From JAQVSH01 sp964349835 (GTDB taxonomy: Bacteria > Bacteroidota > Bacteroidia > Bacteroidales > UBA4181): a stretch of DNA of 25,963 bases. Shown piece by piece: positions 23,324 through 25,963 of the stretch. The stretch covers positions 1 to 25,963 of the forward strand of contig CAYGID010000029.1 in assembly GCA_964349835.1 (NCBI GenBank), given 5' to 3'. The notes below the pieces were generated by a model that saw nothing but the letters and a program-made list of their open reading frames with translations, had not been told where the DNA came from and did no database searches. The translations under genes were made by a program, and so were the position numbers. Position 1 is the stretch's first letter; the number at the start of each line of letters is the position of its first letter.

Positions 23324-24732
23324 TTAATTCTGTTTGATATTGTACCCATTGAGCGTATTGCCGTGCCTTATGTAGAGTACCCCGTTGTGAATTACGGGAT
23401 GAGCCCAGTGAGGACCTTTTCCTCCTTGCATGCGAAAAGAGCTCACCAACTCGAACTTTTGCGGATTGGGTTTCACCAACCCTACCGTGCCGTTTTTTTC
23501 GTCGTAGCAGTAGAGCATGCCGTCGGCCGAAATGATGGAGCCTTTCGATTCCCAAGATTGTACATAGTTGCTCTTACCGGTGGTCCAGTCAATGCAGGCC
23601 CATTTGCCGGTGGCGTTATTATCCCATGTGGAGCCGTAGAGGTGATTTCCCACTTTTACCATGTTTCCATGGTGTGCATCAAGATCCTCGTTTTTCCACA
23701 ATTGGGTGGCGCTCTTTCCGTCGGCCGAAAGCTCTATCAGTACGGTTCCGTGATTGTACCCGCTGGTTACTGCAATTTTTCCGTCGGCATAGAGCGGGTT
23801 GTTGGTATTGTTATTGGTGTCGTTGGGGTTCATCCAGTGTGTGTAGTCGATGGTCCACAGCAACTTGCCCGAGTCGACAGCAATGGCAAAAATATACTTG
23901 GCTCCCACGTTGACATACATTGCATTCCCGTTGTNNNNNNNNNNNNNNNNNNNNNNNNNNNNNNNNNNNNNNNNNNNNNNNNNNNNNNNNNNNNNNNNNN
24001 NNNNNNNNNNNNNNNNNNNNNNNNNNNNNNNNNNGCAATGGCAAAAATATACTTGGCTCCCACGTTGACATACATTGCATTCCCGTTGTGGTTCACGAAA
24101 ATAGGCGAGCAGTAGGCCGATTTGTCGAATACGGCCGAGCGCCACACCTCGGCACCTGTGTTTTTGTTGAGTGCCACCACCGTAGCCTTTTTTCCGCCAA
24201 TGGTATAGATCAAGAGATTCCCGCAAATCAGGGGCGATTCGGAATAGCCGAAGGTGGCCTCTTCGCCCCCATAGAGTGTATACAGATCCTTCTTCCACAA
24301 GAGTTTTCCGTTACTTAGATCCAGGCAGGCAACATGGGCCATTCCCGAAGTAACCCAAACCCTGTTTGCCTCGATGCGCGGGGTAGTGCGGGTAAGATCG
24401 TACGACCGTATCCACGACCGTCCGTACGGGGTTTCCCACAACTTTTCGCCCTTCATGTTGAAAGCCATGGCCACATCCAAGGTGTCTCTTTTGCCGGTAA
24501 GCACAATTTTTGCGGATGCCAGAACCGGTTGAGAATAACCTTCGGGAAGCCCCGAAATGGTGAGGATAGTTTTTGGCCCGCCAACAGGCCACACTTTCAA
24601 CAGCCCGCTCTCCTGCTTGAAATGGCCTGAACCATCGTGTGCACGCCAACCCAATGTCTGCGCCGACAACCCGTTGCATACCAGAGAAAAGCAGAGAAAG
24701 AGGATAGGTCTGAAGTATCGGTTCCCTCTCAT
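23324..24732 (-). CDS. Secreted PQQ-like beta-propeller (paralogue B), interrupted by a scaffold gap
   Basis: As given, the gene is broken by 100 Ns and a duplicated 55-base sequence and is out of frame across the gap. Collapsing the Ns and one copy removes 155 bases and leaves 1254 bases, exactly 418 codons, so the real protein is 417 residues and intact. Both sides encode the same NGNAMYVNVGAKYIFAI at the join. It has a signal peptide (ending NGLSAQ near residue 25) and blades GEKLWETP, GKLLWKKD, GAEVWRSA and GKLLWTID. The C-terminus has HWAHPVIHNGVLYIRHGNTL. Its closest visible relatives are the two neighbours (419 and 403 residues), so the set arose by tandem duplication. It overlaps paralogue A by 4 bases. 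It should not be called a pseudogene. Confidence 0.88.
23880..24089. repeat. Identical 55-base contig ends flanking the gap (assembly artefact)
   Basis: The 55 bases at 23880-23934 are identical to those at 24035-24089, and both copies directly touch the N run. A 55-base identity flush with the gap on both sides is what two contigs ending in the same k-mer (k about 55) would give when joined with a default 100-N spacer. Removing one copy and the Ns restores a single in-frame gene. This is therefore not a biological repeat. Confidence 0.9.
23935..24034. other. Scaffold gap of 100 N
   Basis: Exactly 100 unknown bases lie inside the paralogue B propeller gene. The round number is a conventional placeholder for a gap of unknown size. 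The flanking duplication indicates that the true gap length is minus 55 bases, so no sequence is missing. Confidence 0.97.
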
Positions 24733-25940
24733 TTAGCCGCGATGTCGTATGTTATTAAGGCATTTCCGTGCCGGATGTAGAGAATCTTATTGTGTACAAT
24801 CGGATGGGCCCAATGCTGGGCGGTACCCTCTGTCACCACGAACGCCCCTTTTTTGTCGAATTTTTCGGTCGAGAGCGAAACCAGAGCCACATCGCCCTTT
24901 TCGCTGTAACAGTATAGCATGCCGTCGGCCGACATCACGCAGCCGTTGAAAAAGCCCTTCTCTCTGTAGGTAATGGTTCCCGTTTTCCAGTCGGCGCAAA
25001 ACCAACTCCGGCTCTTATCGCCCGAACCATACAGATAATTGCCCACTTTCACCATTGCTCCGGTTCGGTTGTCGAGTTCTACATTTTCCCAAGCCTTTTC
25101 GACCGACTTTCCGTCGGGTGCTATCTTCAACATCACCGAACCCTTTCCGTAACCACTGGTGCAGAGCAGGAGACCATCGCTGTAAATGGGGGTGTTGGGA
25201 TGCACAGCATACTGGTTTTTGTGTTCGACCGACCAGTTTTTGTTGCCGGAGGCCAGATCTAATCCCAGAATATGGTTTTCGGTCATCACCACTACGATGG
25301 GGGCACCATGCCCCTTCACCAACATGGGCGAGCCATAAGCCGATTTTCCCCCTTCGCCGGGCGTGCTCCAAATGAGAGCTCCTGTCTTTTTGTTGAGCGC
25401 CACTACGTTGTGTTGGGTGCCTCCGGGCGTGAGTATAATCTTTTCATCGACCACCAGAGGCGATTCGGTGATGCCCCAGGTGATGTTCCGGCCGCCAAAG
25501 TCGGCCAACATATCTTTCTCCCACACCGGGTTCAATGTCTTTTCGTCCCAGGCAAGTACTTTTCCCATGCCGGTCACAATATAGAGCATCCCGTCGTTCA
25601 CCACTACAAACGAACGCGAACCCTCATAGCTTTCGGTCCACTCTTCACCGTAGGGTTTCTGTTTTACCACCTTGCCATCCAGGCTGAGTACATAGAGGAT
25701 ACCTTGCTTTTCCTGAGCGCCGGTAATGTAAATCAGATTGTTGGCAATCGAGGGAGAGGTATGGCCATCGCCCAGACCCTCATATACCCAGAGCTTTTTG
25801 AGCCCTTCGGCAGGCCACTCTTTCAATAGCCCGGTTTCGGCAAAGATGCCGTCGCGGTTGGGGCCTCGCCACTGAGACTCTTTTTGAGCCGGGAGCAGCG
25901 ACGGGAGGAGGCAAACCAGTAGTGTGAAGAGATGCTTCAT
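24729..25940 (-). CDS. Secreted PQQ-like beta-propeller (paralogue A), first gene of the operon in the window
   Basis: This 403-residue protein has a signal peptide (MKHLFTLLVCLLPSLLPA, cleavage near PAQ-KE). The mature start WRGPNRDGIFAETGLLKEW is the classic opening of secreted PQQ_2/BamB-like propellers. Later blocks (GITESPLVV, NTPIYSDG, VKVGNYLYGSG, HWAHPIVHNKILYIRHGNAL) align with paralogues B and C, though A lacks their DTNNNTN stretch. It overlaps paralogue B by 4 bases (ATGA). Only 23 bases lie upstream of its start in the window. They contain no promoter motif, so whether this is the first gene of the transcript is unknown. Confidence 0.9.
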   Translation of the reverse strand: MKHLFTLLVCLLPSLLPAQKESQWRGPNRDGIFAETGLLKEWPAEGLKKLWVYEGLGDGHTSPSIANNLIYITGAQEKQGILYVLSLDGKVVKQKPYGEEWTESYEGSRSFVVVNDGMLYIVTGMGKVLAWDEKTLNPVWEKDMLADFGGRNITWGITESPLVVDEKIILTPGGTQHNVVALNKKTGALIWSTPGEGGKSAYGSPMLVKGHGAPIVVVMTENHILGLDLASGNKNWSVEHKNQYAVHPNTPIYSDGLLLCTSGYGKGSVMLKIAPDGKSVEKAWENVELDNRTGAMVKVGNYLYGSGDKSRSWFCADWKTGTITYREKGFFNGCVMSADGMLYCYSEKGDVALVSLSTEKFDKKGAFVVTEGTAQHWAHPIVHNKILYIRHGNALITYDIAAK

Positions 25941-25963
25941 AAGGGATTTCGATTAAGAGGTTT

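Noticed and set aside
23880..24089. A real 55-base direct repeat or a target-site duplication around an inserted element
   Set aside because: Both copies end exactly at the Ns, and collapsing them restores one reading frame of paralogue length, so an assembly overlap explains it better.

Overview
The window looks like a chromosomal piece of a Bacteroidota genome, most likely Bacteroidales. Supporting signs are Bacteroidota-type promoter motifs (TAnnTTTG, in one case with TTTG 20 bp upstream), few Shine-Dalgarno sequences, a TorF-type porin, and a hybrid histidine kinase. A 100-N scaffold gap flanked by an identical 55-bp sequence suggests a short-read draft or metagenome assembly. No tRNA, rRNA, CRISPR array, transposase or integrase was seen.

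Region 1 (1-1664, minus strand) holds a TorF-like outer-membrane protein. It is translationally coupled to the N-terminal part of a CHASE4 sensor that runs off the window. Region 2 (1665-5757) holds a divergent regulatory region, a REC-PAS-kinase-REC hybrid kinase, a small cupin (both plus strand), and a serine beta-lactamase-fold hydrolase (minus strand). A stem-loop lies where the cupin and hydrolase genes converge.

Region 3 (5758-25940, minus strand) is one tightly packed run of 14 genes. Most junctions are 4-base ATGA overlaps or gaps of 1-11 bases. In transcription order the run holds: three paralogous secreted PQQ-like beta-propellers; a membrane-anchored PQQ-like propeller; a membrane-anchored NHL-like propeller; a Tat-exported protein with four [4Fe-4S] sites (NapG/MauM-like); a polytopic polyferredoxin (NapH/NosR-like); a propeller with three membrane helices and an acidic linker; a NuoE-NuoF-ferredoxin fusion; a [2Fe-2S]/GltD-like protein with a shrunken flavin domain; a propeller lipoprotein; a GT4 glycosyltransferase; a LolD/MacB-type ABC ATPase; and a 10-helix FtsX-family permease.

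The simplest reading is a redox conduit. NAD(P)H would be handled in the cytoplasm by the NuoEF-like fusion and its GltD-like partner. Electrons would pass through the NapH-like membrane protein to the Tat-exported ferredoxin, towards a periplasmic or envelope partner associated with seven anchored beta-propellers. No c-type heme motif and no recognisable terminal reductase or dehydrogenase is present, so the substrate is unknown. The last three genes suggest that glycan or lipoprotein handling is tied to the same system. This functional link is inference from gene order. The domain assignments rest on visible motifs.
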